Source of the DNA: Halobacillus litoralis
GTDB taxonomy: Bacteria; Bacillota; Bacilli; Bacillales; Halobacillaceae
DNA: 64,000 nt
Reading direction: 5' to 3'
Assembly: GCF_020524085.2 (NCBI RefSeq)
Contig: NZ_CP129016.1
Span: 3,835,859 to 3,899,858 of the forward strand
A program made the translations under genes and the position numbers. Under the pieces are notes generated by a model, which was not told the DNA's origin, searched no databases, and worked only from the letters and a program-made list of their open reading frames with translations. Positions 8,556-17,626 of this stretch are shown in pieces; position 1 is the first letter of the stretch, and every line of letters starts with the position of its first letter.

Positions 8556-9658
8556 AGACGAATATTCCCTTCCATCCTGATCGTGCCGTGCAAGCTTTCT
8601 ATCTTTTCTTTATCATCCATACTTCTCAAATTGGAGCGGGATTAATGGGGGTGCCCAGAATCCTTGTCCTTGAAGCGGGGGTGGATGTCTGGATTTCTGT
8701 TTTAGTGGCGGGGCTTTACCTTCATTTCATCGTTTTCATCATGCTGCAAATCTTAAAATCTTATGAAAATGCCGACATCCTTGGAATTCAACAAGACTTG
8801 TTTGGCGTATGGATTGGGAAAGCGCTGGGCACCGTGTATGTCCTCTATATTTTCCTGCTCCTTTTAACGGTGATTAAAAATTACATTGAAGTGGTCCAGG
8901 TGTTTGTCTTTCCTGAGATGCCGATCTGGCTTATGGCTCTCTTCTTACTCTTTCTCATGGTTTATAGTATTTTAGGTGGATTCAGAGTTGTTGTAGGTAC
9001 GAGTGTGATTTTTTTCTTTCTTACCATCTGGCTTGTCCTTACGATCTATAAACCGATCACATACATGGATTGGGAACACTTCTTACCAGTATTTCAGACA
9101 CCCGCCCCTGATTTATTAAAGGGTGTGCAGCAAGTCACCTTTTCCGTGCTTGGACTTGAGATTCTACTTTTCGTTTATCCATTTATCCAAGATAAAAAAA
9201 GAGCAGCATTACCTGCACACGCGGGCGTCTTTTTTACGACATTCCTAATTCTCTTAGTGACTGTTGTTTCTATCGGTTATTTCAGCCCTGATCAGTTAAA
9301 ATCGACCGTATGGGCAACTTTATCTTTGTTCAAAATCATTAGTTTTTCCGTTTTAGAACGGTTTGACTTTATTGCCGTGGCGTTATGGATGATGGTTATC
9401 ATCCCGAATATCGTATTATTTGGATGGATGATTGTCCATTCCTTGAAGCGTCTGTTCAATGCTCCTAAGAAACCAACGCTCTATGGATTGGCCTTTCTCT
9501 TATTCCTCACTTCCATAACGGCTGAAAAAAGGGTCGCCCTCAACGAGCTAACCGACTGGACAGGGCAGATTGGATTTTGGATTGTTTTTGTCTATCCATT
9601 GTTGATTTACTTGATGGTTTTACTAAAAAAATTAATGAAAAAGAGGAATGCTTCATGA
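8552..9658 (+). CDS. Spore germinant receptor B subunit (GerB family, APC-fold)
   Basis: The 368-residue integral membrane protein has about ten hydrophobic segments across its whole length. It opens with HTSQIGAGLMGVPRIL, the unwound helix-1 region typical of GerB proteins, which belong to the amino acid-polyamine-organocation transporter fold and contain the ligand site. It is translationally coupled at both ends: its ATG overlaps the A subunit stop, and its TGA overlaps the ATG of the C subunit. No independent ribosome site is evident, which fits coupling. Confidence 0.9.
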   Translation: MKTNIPFHPDRAVQAFYLFFIIHTSQIGAGLMGVPRILVLEAGVDVWISVLVAGLYLHFIVFIMLQILKSYENADILGIQQDLFGVWIGKALGTVYVLYIFLLLLTVIKNYIEVVQVFVFPEMPIWLMALFLLFLMVYSILGGFRVVVGTSVIFFFLTIWLVLTIYKPITYMDWEHFLPVFQTPAPDLLKGVQQVTFSVLGLEILLFVYPFIQDKKRAALPAHAGVFFTTFLILLVTVVSIGYFSPDQLKSTVWATLSLFKIISFSVLERFDFIAVALWMMVIIPNIVLFGWMIVHSLKRLFNAPKKPTLYGLAFLLFLTSITAEKRVALNELTDWTGQIGFWIVFVYPLLIYLMVLLKKLMKKRNAS

Positions 9659-10785
9659 AAAGGTCCTCCATTCTGATCATCGTTTTCCTACTCGCTGGAT
9701 GTATCCCGAAGTCTTACATCGAAACATTAGGAATTATTACAGCTGTTGGATATGATTTGACTGAAGACCAACGAATACGGGGCACCCTCGTCATGTACCA
9801 GTTCGACACGGATCAAGCGAGCACATCACAGGTCGTTACAGGGGAAGCAGATACATCGAAGGGCATTCGTTTTGCCACAAGCAGGCTTACTAGTCATCAA
9901 CTGGTATCGGGTCAAGTGAGACTCGAAATATTCGAAGATGAGCTTGCTAAACGAGGAATGATGAAGTACATGGACACCCTTCAAAGAGATGCGGCCATAT
10001 CGGACATGGGTTATTTAGCTACAAGTGCCGTCCCCTCAGAAGACCTCCTGAAATCAAAGAATGACGAAGATCGTCCCAACACAGGGAATTACATTCAGGA
10101 GCTGATTAAAAAAAGCATAAAGGAAGAAGCCATCCCCAATGCTGTATTGACCAGCTTCCTGCATGACTATTATGATACCGGCAAAGATCCCATCCTCCCA
10201 TCTCTTACACTTGAAGACAATAAAGCAGTGATTAACGGGATCAGTTTATTCCAGGATGACCGCTACGTCCATACAACTTCTCATGAAAATACTTTCTATA
10301 TTATGTTGATGAAACAACAGATCGACCATGGGCAATTTCAAGTCCAACTGGCAGATGATGCGTTAAAGAAATATCACAAGAAGGAAAGCATCGATAAGCC
10401 AGGCGAAGGCGCCCTGCATGTTTCCATTCATGAGCTTAGTTCAGAACATGACATCCATCCATCAAAAGGAGATCCGACCAAACAATCATTCGCACTGAAG
10501 ATGGAAGGCCGTTTGTTGGAAATCACGCAGGATATCGACTTGAAAAATAGAGAAGCTGTAGAAGCGTTGGAAAAACAAATCGAGAAAGAAGTAAAAGAAC
10601 ACCTCCAAGAGACATTGCAGATCCTGATCGAACATCAAGTGGACCCGATCGGTTTCGGTGCTAAATATAACACCCAAAACAGAACAAATCGAGTGACAAA
10701 AGAAAATTGGCGTGAACAAATCCCCAATCTTCAAGTTGATTTTGACGTATCGTTTAAGCTTCTGCGCTATGGTATTTCCGAATAA
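9655..10785 (+). CDS. Spore germinant receptor C subunit lipoprotein (GerC family)
   Basis: The 376-residue protein begins MKRSSILIIVFLLAGC, a lipoprotein signal peptide with lipobox LAGC, so it should be lipid-anchored on the outer face of the inner spore membrane. The rest is hydrophilic and follows the GerC pattern (VGYDLTEDQRIRGTLVMYQF near the N-terminus, a Lys/Glu-rich helix near 300-345). The ATG overlaps the TGA of the B gene by 2 nt. A strong terminator follows directly, so the operon is A-B-C with no fourth gene. Confidence 0.9.
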   Translation: MKRSSILIIVFLLAGCIPKSYIETLGIITAVGYDLTEDQRIRGTLVMYQFDTDQASTSQVVTGEADTSKGIRFATSRLTSHQLVSGQVRLEIFEDELAKRGMMKYMDTLQRDAAISDMGYLATSAVPSEDLLKSKNDEDRPNTGNYIQELIKKSIKEEAIPNAVLTSFLHDYYDTGKDPILPSLTLEDNKAVINGISLFQDDRYVHTTSHENTFYIMLMKQQIDHGQFQVQLADDALKKYHKKESIDKPGEGALHVSIHELSSEHDIHPSKGDPTKQSFALKMEGRLLEITQDIDLKNREAVEALEKQIEKEVKEHLQETLQILIEHQVDPIGFGAKYNTQNRTNRVTKENWREQIPNLQVDFDVSFKLLRYGISE

Positions 10786-10792
10786 AATTTAA

Positions 10793-10833
10793 AAACCCTT
10801 GTGAAAAAGGTTCGCCTTCATCACAGGGGTTTT
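10793..10833 (+). terminator. Terminator of ger operon 1
   Basis: AAAACCCTTGTGA (ending 10804) pairs with TCACAGGGGTTTT (from 10821), followed by TTTATTTC. It begins about 10 nt after the gerC-type stop codon. Confidence 0.8.
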
Positions 10834-10920
10834 ATTTCATGTACACCATTTTCACAACCGTTTTTGTTTATCCTTCTACTTACGGATATAAATCTCTGCC
10901 TGGGACTTAATCAAAAAACA

Positions 10921-13164
10921 TCAACGAGTCCAAAGTCCAGCCTTGTCAGTTAAGAGAAAGTCCTCAGGCTGTTTGCCCATCATATATAGACGATGGAGAG
11001 GCCTCGTCATAGCTACATAGAGCATTTTCAAATCCAGCTCATTTTTTTCATAAGAGTGTTCGTTACAATAGAGAAAAACGACATCAAATTCAAGCCCCTT
11101 GGCAAGGTAGGCAGGGAGAATGACACGATCTCCTAAAACGTCTGCGTTCTCTTCCATAATCTCAAAAGAAGGTAGTTCATGATTCAGCTGCTCCGCCTCT
11201 TGCTTTGTTTTCGTGACGAAAGCAAAACTATTCATACCTTTTTTGACTAAATCGTTGATCAACTGATAGATGTTGCTTTTTCGATACTCATCCCTATAAA
11301 GAAAAGTAGGTACATCCCCATGTCTGACGACAGGCTCCGCTTTCGGAAGTTCATCTGGCATATCGTCTAGAAGACCATTAGCTAAGTTCATAATTTCAAT
11401 CGTCGTCCGGTACGTCTTTTGCAAAGTGAGGTAGTTGGCTGTTGGAAATATTTCGTTTTGCAGTGTCTCCCAACTCTCTATTCCTCGGTAATGATAAATC
11501 CCCTGAGCCAAGTCCCCTACAATGGTGAACAAATCCGTTTGAAAAGCCTTCCTCAAACTAAAAATTTCCATAAAGCTATAATCCTGCGCTTCGTCAATGA
11601 CCACTTTCTTTGCACGATCGTCAGGATCAAGACCTGTGATAAAGGTCTTCAAATACAACAGAGGCGCTAAGTCCTCCGCACAAAGCTTCCCCGATGCGTG
11701 CACTTCTCTCGTATTCTTTCTCATTTGCTCCCATTCGTAAGATTCTTCACTATGAACCGCTGAAAAGGTCCCTTCCTCAAAGAGCTGCTGATAGATTGTC
11801 CATACCGCCACTTTTGGGTACTTCTTCATATAACGATGAACAGCAGTCCTGGATTCTTTTTTTATTTCGTCCAATCTTTCCTCTTTCCTTGTTATTAAAT
11901 AACTGACGCGTATTTTCCTTTTCTCCGCATCTTTCATTCCATAAAGCGCATCATCTAGAGCTTCATCATATTTGGCAGCCATTTTATCCAAGATCCGCTT
12001 CTTTTTTCTTTTCAATTCACTATGGAGTACGGCTTTGATTTTTTGAACGCGTACTTCGTAAGGGAAATAGCTGTATTCCTCATAAAACAGGCGATTGATG
12101 GCTTTTGCACTTTTGATCTTGAATCCTGCGAGCGTAAAGTCACCCTCAACCTTGTAGGATTTCTTCCATTTTTGCAGATAGCGGTCCAGGATCCCTTTGA
12201 AGTCTTTCGATCCTTTTAACCGTGCATTATGAATGGAACTGTCATCTGTGGATTTTTCAACCGCATTCATAAGCACCTCATGCTGAGAGATGACAGGCAG
12301 ATGAATACCCGTAGCTTGTTGAACAAAATCGGTAAATGTCGTTTGTCTCGCACGATCCACCCCAAGTTCAGGCAAGACTTCAGATATGTACTGAATAAAC
12401 AAGCGGTTAGGAGCAAGAATAAGCATCTCTTCTGGATGGAAGATTTCCTTCATCGTGTACAAAAAATAAGAAATCCGATGAAGGGCTATCGTTGTTTTCC
12501 CACTCCCTGCGGCCCCTTGCACAATAATCGGCTTTCGTAAGTCTGCACGAATAATTGTATTCTGTTCTTCTTGAATGGTGGATACTATTTCAGTTAAACG
12601 CTTCTCTGCATTTTGAGATAATGACTCCTGAAGCAATTCATCCTTTGTGGTTAGATCGATATCTCGATAATCCAACAGTTCTCCATCTTCAATCTGATAC
12701 TGACGTTTTAAAGAAACATCTCCTTCATACGTTTCTCCAAGAGCTTCATAACTCACTCCTCCCAGCCGGCCTTCATAGTACACATTCGCTAGAGGGGAGC
12801 GCCAATCCAAAATGATGGGATACTGAGTTTCTCGGTCAAATAACGACGTCTTACCGATATAAAAGGTTTCTCGATCGGGCTTTTCTTTTTGATGAAAATC
12901 GATGCGGGCAAAGTACGGTTTGTTTCGTAGATGTTTGAGGTTTTGCAGTTGTTCTTTGGACATTTTCATGAAATTAGCGTGGGAAAGCATCTCTTGATAC
13001 CTTAGACTGCTGTCTTTGAAGCTTAGGTTCTCGAGCGTATCTTCCTGACGTCTTTTCAGCGTTTCCTGATCTGTTTCCTGTGAGACGATCAGTCTGTCCA
13101 TGTAAGTTTTAGTAAAGGATAGACGTTCTAATTCTTCTTCAAATTCTGGGTTCCATTCCGTCAT
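10921..13164 (-). CDS. helD: HelD-type UvrD/Rep-like helicase, RNA polymerase recycling factor
   Basis: The 747-residue protein is a superfamily 1 ATPase of the HelD type, which binds stalled RNA polymerase and releases it from nucleic acid. Residues 1-190 contain the N-terminal coiled region, Walker A GAAGSGKTT lies near 215, Walker B VVIDEAQDYS near 565, and a helicase C-terminal part (ILPAYLAKGLEFDVVFLY) follows. Length and motif order fit HelD rather than UvrD or PcrA. I start at the ATG at 13164, 10 nt after GGAGG; an ATG at 13173 is too close to it, and the frame remains open for another 30 codons upstream without a ribosome site. It stands alone. Confidence 0.88.
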   Translation of the reverse strand: MTEWNPEFEEELERLSFTKTYMDRLIVSQETDQETLKRRQEDTLENLSFKDSSLRYQEMLSHANFMKMSKEQLQNLKHLRNKPYFARIDFHQKEKPDRETFYIGKTSLFDRETQYPIILDWRSPLANVYYEGRLGGVSYEALGETYEGDVSLKRQYQIEDGELLDYRDIDLTTKDELLQESLSQNAEKRLTEIVSTIQEEQNTIIRADLRKPIIVQGAAGSGKTTIALHRISYFLYTMKEIFHPEEMLILAPNRLFIQYISEVLPELGVDRARQTTFTDFVQQATGIHLPVISQHEVLMNAVEKSTDDSSIHNARLKGSKDFKGILDRYLQKWKKSYKVEGDFTLAGFKIKSAKAINRLFYEEYSYFPYEVRVQKIKAVLHSELKRKKKRILDKMAAKYDEALDDALYGMKDAEKRKIRVSYLITRKEERLDEIKKESRTAVHRYMKKYPKVAVWTIYQQLFEEGTFSAVHSEESYEWEQMRKNTREVHASGKLCAEDLAPLLYLKTFITGLDPDDRAKKVVIDEAQDYSFMEIFSLRKAFQTDLFTIVGDLAQGIYHYRGIESWETLQNEIFPTANYLTLQKTYRTTIEIMNLANGLLDDMPDELPKAEPVVRHGDVPTFLYRDEYRKSNIYQLINDLVKKGMNSFAFVTKTKQEAEQLNHELPSFEIMEENADVLGDRVILPAYLAKGLEFDVVFLYCNEHSYEKNELDLKMLYVAMTRPLHRLYMMGKQPEDFLLTDKAGLWTR

Positions 13165-13396
13165 TTGAGCCATTCCTCCTTCTTTTCGTTCTGCAAGATT
13201 TACAGAACTTCTCCCTAATGGAATGACGCGTGAGCGCTGGCCCATCATGCAGTATTTCAAAGCAACGAATCAATAAGATACCACAACCACGTTGGAAGCG
13301 CAATCATTAATGATATCGTTTTATGTAATGTAGGTTCCGTTACGAAAGACGTCACATGTAAGGGCTCGGACTAGCATGATATAAGATAAAATAAAA

Positions 13397-13452
13397 AGCA
13401 GTTTAGTTTAAGGATGCGCTTTGTTTTGCGCTTACACCTAAACTAAACTGCT
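13397..13452 (-). terminator. Terminator downstream of the LIM-like membrane protein gene
   Basis: A perfect 14-bp stem (AGCAGTTTAGTTTA / TAAACTAAACTGCT) encloses a loop that itself has GCGC/GCGC pairing. On the minus strand it runs into TTTTTATTTTA, so it ends transcription of the gene at 13467-13820. Confidence 0.8.
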
Positions 13453-13466
13453 ATTGAAAAGGCACC

Positions 13467-13820
13467 CTAGGGTCTGTTTTTGTTCTCCACATATTTCGGC
13501 AGATGCATCTCAAATATGAAGAAAGAAAGAATACGCAAAAGTACAGGATATAAGGCCAGAAATCCTATCAAATCCCCGATTCCCCCAAGAAGGTTGGTAA
13601 AAAGAAGAACGGTGGCCAGAATAAGCATGAGAAAAACAGTCACAAGGCCTACTCTTCCATTGATAGGCGTCCACGCTCCTGCTATTGTCCTCGTATCCTG
13701 TTCCAGCAGTTCGAAGCAACGGTAGTGATAAGGACGTATTCTGAACCAGTTGGATGCTGTGACAAGTTCGTCACGGTCCTGAATTTTTTTGTAACAATAC
13801 CGACAGATGTTTGTGTTCAC
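13467..13820 (-). CDS. Small membrane protein with a LIM-like C-x2-C / H-x2-C motif
   Basis: I do not recognise this 117-residue protein. Near the N-terminus CRYC and, about 25 residues later, HYRC look like a single zinc-binding site of half-LIM type. Two hydrophobic segments follow (about 60-82 and 85-105: VTVFLMLILATVLLF and IGFLALYPVLLRILSFF), then a short basic tail. The start is GTG at 13820: CAGGAG lies 8 nt before it and coincides with the end of the upstream gene; the longer frame from 13862 lies within that gene and has no ribosome site. Only 5 nt separate it from the RsbW-like gene, so the pair is almost certainly one operon. Confidence 0.7.
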   Translation of the reverse strand: MNTNICRYCYKKIQDRDELVTASNWFRIRPYHYRCFELLEQDTRTIAGAWTPINGRVGLVTVFLMLILATVLLFTNLLGGIGDLIGFLALYPVLLRILSFFIFEMHLPKYVENKNRP

Positions 13821-13825
13821 GAAAT

Positions 13826-14251
13826 CTACTCCTGATTGAGATATTTTTTCATTAGCAAACACTCGTTGCCCTTTTCATTATATCGCAAAACATCCATAAC
13901 TCTAAGCATTAACGTAATTCCACGTCCACTTTCATCCAAGTCTTCCACACTTGGGAACCAGTGCTTCATATCCCCTGTCACCTGATAAGGCCTCCAGTCA
14001 AACCCGTCTCCATGATCGTAGACCCTGACGAGTAACCGTGAATGAAGAAAGTGGATTTTCAATAAGACGGGATAATCTGTTCTCTCTTGATGGCCATGGG
14101 CCCACGCATTCCATACAGCTTCGGTAATCGATGCATCCACAAGAAGTTGATCATTCCCGTAGTATTTGGCAAGATATGGTGAATATTTACGTCGGACATC
14201 TCTCAGTTCTCTCGGATGTCTGATATTGGCTTCTATAGATGCCTTCATCAT
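13826..14251 (-). CDS. RsbW/SpoIIAB-like ATP-binding protein (HATPase_c_2)
   Basis: The 141-residue protein is a GHKL ATPase domain of the anti-sigma/serine kinase class. The N box (ITEAVWNAWAHGH, about 42-54), G1 box (VYDHGDGFD, about 78-86) and G2 box (SGRGITLML) are intact, so it should bind ATP. Such proteins usually bind a sigma factor and phosphorylate an anti-anti-sigma protein, but neither partner gene is next to it. Its companion is instead a membrane protein with a LIM-like motif. Ribosome site GGAGAGG lies before ATGATG. It could also act in a different partner-switching pathway; the target is unknown. Confidence 0.82.
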   Translation of the reverse strand: MMKASIEANIRHPRELRDVRRKYSPYLAKYYGNDQLLVDASITEAVWNAWAHGHQERTDYPVLLKIHFLHSRLLVRVYDHGDGFDWRPYQVTGDMKHWFPSVEDLDESGRGITLMLRVMDVLRYNEKGNECLLMKKYLNQE

Positions 14252-14457
14252 TCAGCCTCTCCTCTTCTAAGTCAATAATTTGCAACCATTGCACTTAGTA
14301 AATGGATTTGTTCACTTGTCTATTCCCTTTATGCAAATCACTTAAAAGGGGAAGCGTTAACTTTTTCATAAAAAATGGAAAAATGATGATGAATGAATGA
14401 GCAACTATCCTTGTTTGACATTCACTTTTATGTCACTTGCTTTAAAAGAAGGATACC

Positions 14458-15534
14458 TTACTTTTTCCTCTCATGACTTTGGATGATGTCCATCACTTTT
14501 TCCTTCGTCTGTTCACTTTGATAGCTTTGCATGGATTCAAGAATCTGCTCGCGATTGTCTATGAGTTGACGGAGGTCCTTTAATAACGTTTCATTTGTGA
14601 GCTCTTCTTCCTCTCGTTTCATCGCATAGCCCTGTTTAACAAAAGAGTCTGCGTTCAAAATTTGGTCTCCGCGACTTGCTTTTCTTGATAATGGGATGAG
14701 GAGCATCGGTTTTTTCAAAGCTAAAAACTCAAATATAGCGTTTGATCCTGCTCTGGAGACGATATAGTCCGTAGCAGCAAACAAATCCTTCAGCTCATCT
14801 TGGACATATTCGAATTGGGCGTATCCACGTTTGTTGATGGACGTGTCTTTGTGCCCTTGCCCACAGATGTGAACAATCTGAACTTCATGGAGCAATTCAT
14901 CTAAATTATCGCGTATCGCATCATTGATTCTCTTCGACCCTGTACTGCCTCCCATCACCATAACCACAGGTTTCTGCTTGTTGAATTCACACAAGGCTAA
15001 ACCTTTGGAGCGGTCTCCTTCAAACAGTTCTTCGCGGACTACGGCCCCGATATATTCACCCTTTCCTTCCGGCAGATGTTTCATTGTTTCAGGAAAAGTA
15101 GCCAGGATTTTTTTTGCAAACGGGAAGGATAGTTTATTGGCCAGACCCGGCGTATAATCCGATTCATGAATAACGGTCGGAACGCTCTTCAAGCGTGCCG
15201 CCATGACGACAGGTACGGAGACAAATCCCCCTTTTGAAAAAATGACTTGAGGCTTCCGTTTTTGGATGATGCGGAGAGATTGAGCTAATCCTTTCAACAC
15301 CTTAAAAGGATCCTTGAAATTTTCCTTCGACATGTACCTTCTCAGTTTTCCTGTTGAGATGCCGTGGTAGGTGACTCCATCTAAAGGCTCAATCAAATTT
15401 CTTTCAATCCCACTATAGGATCCAATGTAATCGACGGTATATCCTTGTTTCTGAAATTCTGGAATAAGCGCAAGGTTCACGATGACGTGTCCCGCTGTCC
15501 CTCCACCTGTAAATAAAATCCTTTTTTGACTCAT
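14458..15534 (-). CDS. murG: UDP-N-acetylglucosamine--muramyl-pentapeptide pyrophosphoryl-undecaprenol GlcNAc transferase MurG
   Basis: The 358-residue GT-B glycosyltransferase adds GlcNAc to lipid I to make lipid II at the inner face of the membrane. The first glycine loop GGGTAGH is at residues 10-16, SKGGFVSVP near 100-108, and the second nucleotide-sugar site ([11 protein letters not shown], and [10 protein letters not shown] with the conserved Gly and Glu) lies in 195-270. Its sequence style and isolated location resemble the single murG of staphylococci and the second MurG of the B. cereus group rather than the gene inside the dcw cluster. Whether another murG exists is not visible here. 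Confidence 0.88.
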   Translation of the reverse strand: MSQKRILFTGGGTAGHVIVNLALIPEFQKQGYTVDYIGSYSGIERNLIEPLDGVTYHGISTGKLRRYMSKENFKDPFKVLKGLAQSLRIIQKRKPQVIFSKGGFVSVPVVMAARLKSVPTVIHESDYTPGLANKLSFPFAKKILATFPETMKHLPEGKGEYIGAVVREELFEGDRSKGLALCEFNKQKPVVMVMGGSTGSKRINDAIRDNLDELLHEVQIVHICGQGHKDTSINKRGYAQFEYVQDELKDLFAATDYIVSRAGSNAIFEFLALKKPMLLIPLSRKASRGDQILNADSFVKQGYAMKREEEELTNETLLKDLRQLIDNREQILESMQSYQSEQTKEKVMDIIQSHERKK

Positions 15535-15644
15535 ATGTTAATCAACGTCCTTTCAGAGGGCTTCTTGAGTAATTCTGGATGTGTTACTATGCTATAATCC
15601 TCGTATTCCTCTAAAGAGAATTGTACCAGAAAAGAGTGTGGCCT

Positions 15645-17006
15645 ATGTATGAAACAAAAACTTTAAAAGAAAAAATCAAACTGTTCATCGTCATCCTCAT
15701 TCCGATCCTGATCACACAAATTGGAATGTACCTGATGAACTTTTTCGATACGATTATGGCTGGTCAATCCGGCCCTGATCAATTGGCAGGAGTAGCGATA
15801 GGGTCAAGCATATGGATGCCTGTCTTTACAGGTTTGAATGGCATTCTCATGGCTATTTCCCCAATTGTCGCTCAATTAAAAGGGGCAAAAAAAGAATATG
15901 AAATTTCTTATTCCGTCAAACAAGGGATTTATTTATCCATCTTTTTGGCGGTAGGAATAGGAACACTCGGGTTCTTTTTATTGGATCCGATCTTGTCATT
16001 ATTGGATATCACTCCAGAAGTTCGGCATGTAGCGAAATATTACTTAGTGACACTGGGAATGGGAATTGTCCCCTTGTTTGTCTTCAACATCCTTCGCTCA
16101 TTTGTAGATGCCCTAGGTCAAACCAAAGTTTCAATGGCCGTTATACTGATGACACTCCCAGTCAATGTCCTTTTCAATTATATGTTCATCTTTGGTCGGT
16201 TGGGTGCCCCTGAACTGGGAGGAATCGGGGCAGGAGTAGCTTCTGCTCTAACTTATTGGGTATCATTAGTCATCATTGCCATCATCATTCACAAACTCCG
16301 CCCACTAAGCACTTATAAGATTTTCCAGTCATGGATTTCTCCTGAATGGAAAGAGTGGTGGGCACAATTGAAAATCGGCATTCCCATCGGTTTTGCCATC
16401 TTTTTTGAAACGAGTATTTTTGCGGCCGTCACCTTTTTTATGACGGCTTATGACACGAGTACGATCGCTGCTCATCAGGCAGCCATCAACTTTGCATCAC
16501 TTCTTTATATGATCCCTTTGAGTATCGCCTTTGCACTAACCATTGCTGTTGGATTTGAAGTTGGGGCAGAAAGACACAAAGAAGCGAGAACTTATTCTTA
16601 TTTAGGCATTGCATCAGCTGTAATGATGAGCGTCTTTGCAGGTTTAATTTTATTTTTGTTCGATGATGCGATTGCAAGACTCTACAGCACAGATGAAAGA
16701 GTAATTGAATTGACTAAGAATTTCATCATCTATGCTATCTTCTTTCAGCTGTCGGATGGATTCGGCGCACCTCTGCAAGGGATTCTCCGCGGCTATAAGG
16801 ATGTGAACATTACGCTTGTTATGGCGTTCATTTCTTATTGGGGCATTGGTTTGCCGAGTGGGTACTGGCTTGCGAACTATACGGCACTTGGACCTTACGG
16901 ATACTGGTTAAGCTTGACAATCGGCTTAACCGCAGGAGCCATCACCCTCCTCATCCGTATGCTGTACATCCAAAAAAGAAATACTCAAATAAGCAGCACT
17001 TCCTAA
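15645..17006 (+). CDS. MATE family cation/drug antiporter (NorM-like)
   Basis: The 453-residue protein has twelve hydrophobic segments arranged as two six-helix halves, and matches the NorM branch of MATE exporters in length and in motifs such as DTIMAGQSGPDQLAGVAIGSS near the N-terminus. These proteins export organic cations and drugs using Na+ or H+ gradients. The ATG at 15645 follows a weak AGAGTGTGG site. An extended -10 (TGCTATAAT, ending 15598) lies 46 bp upstream. It is divergent from murG. A composite repeat begins 2 bp after its stop codon. Confidence 0.88.
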   Translation: MYETKTLKEKIKLFIVILIPILITQIGMYLMNFFDTIMAGQSGPDQLAGVAIGSSIWMPVFTGLNGILMAISPIVAQLKGAKKEYEISYSVKQGIYLSIFLAVGIGTLGFFLLDPILSLLDITPEVRHVAKYYLVTLGMGIVPLFVFNILRSFVDALGQTKVSMAVILMTLPVNVLFNYMFIFGRLGAPELGGIGAGVASALTYWVSLVIIAIIIHKLRPLSTYKIFQSWISPEWKEWWAQLKIGIPIGFAIFFETSIFAAVTFFMTAYDTSTIAAHQAAINFASLLYMIPLSIAFALTIAVGFEVGAERHKEARTYSYLGIASAVMMSVFAGLILFLFDDAIARLYSTDERVIELTKNFIIYAIFFQLSDGFGAPLQGILRGYKDVNITLVMAFISYWGIGLPSGYWLANYTALGPYGYWLSLTIGLTAGAITLLIRMLYIQKRNTQISSTS

Positions 17007-17007
17007 A

Positions 17008-17563
17008 CAATATGGCAGGATTCTGGAATACTTGATTTCGATACTTTGTTGAGTGGGTTGGGGCTGCAGGGAATAACTCGCTTTCCGCGGGAGCACGGTG
17101 AGCCTCCTCAGGCTGACGCCTTGCAGGGTCTCACCCAGCACTCTTTTCCCGCAGGAGTCTCCTCATTCCCCTCCGCCCCTTTGCTATACCAGTGTCTCGA
17201 AACCACTTCCCGAATAATCAGTTATTCAGTTTAATGGGAGTATAAGGATAAAACTCCTATGGCCAGGTATTTGAATCCTGAAAACTTGATACAGAGTGTT
17301 TTAAACTTTTAACAATCGGGATAGCGGAAGAAAATCCAACTTGGTAAAGGGATTCGTTTCTCACATACACGAAATGGGGTGGTTGGGAAGCTGCGAGACT
17401 CCCGTGGGAGAAAGGAGCTAGGCGAGATCCCGCAGGGCATTAGCCCGAGGAAGCTCGCCACTCCCCCACAGGAAAGCGAGTAGCTTCCCCAGCCACCCCT
17501 GACTCTCAATCTGGCAAACGAACTCCGGTTATCTCAAAACTGAGTCTTCAACAAACGGGAGCA
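17008..17563. repeat. Composite hairpin repeat, copy 2
   Basis: The element starts with ATGGCAGGATTCTGG 2 bp after the MATE stop and ends with CTGAGTCTTCAACAAACGGGAGC. Module A (GGGGCTGCAGGGAATAACTCG to CCCCTCCGCCCC) lies at about 17058-17183, module B at 17376-17499. The module B stem is nearly perfect, with one bulged base and one G.U pair. It lies between two convergent genes. Confidence 0.85.
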
Positions 17564-17578
17564 TATTTTGGATATGAA

Positions 17579-17610
17579 AAGAAGCGTCCTGGGAATGGAC
17601 GCTTCTTTTT
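17579..17610. terminator. Bidirectional terminator
   Basis: GAAGCGTCC and GGACGCTTC pair around TGGGAAT, with A-rich and T-rich flanks on both strands. It lies 17 bp beyond the stop of the aldehyde dehydrogenase gene. Confidence 0.8.
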
Positions 17611-17626
17611 GGTTTATTAGTAATCG

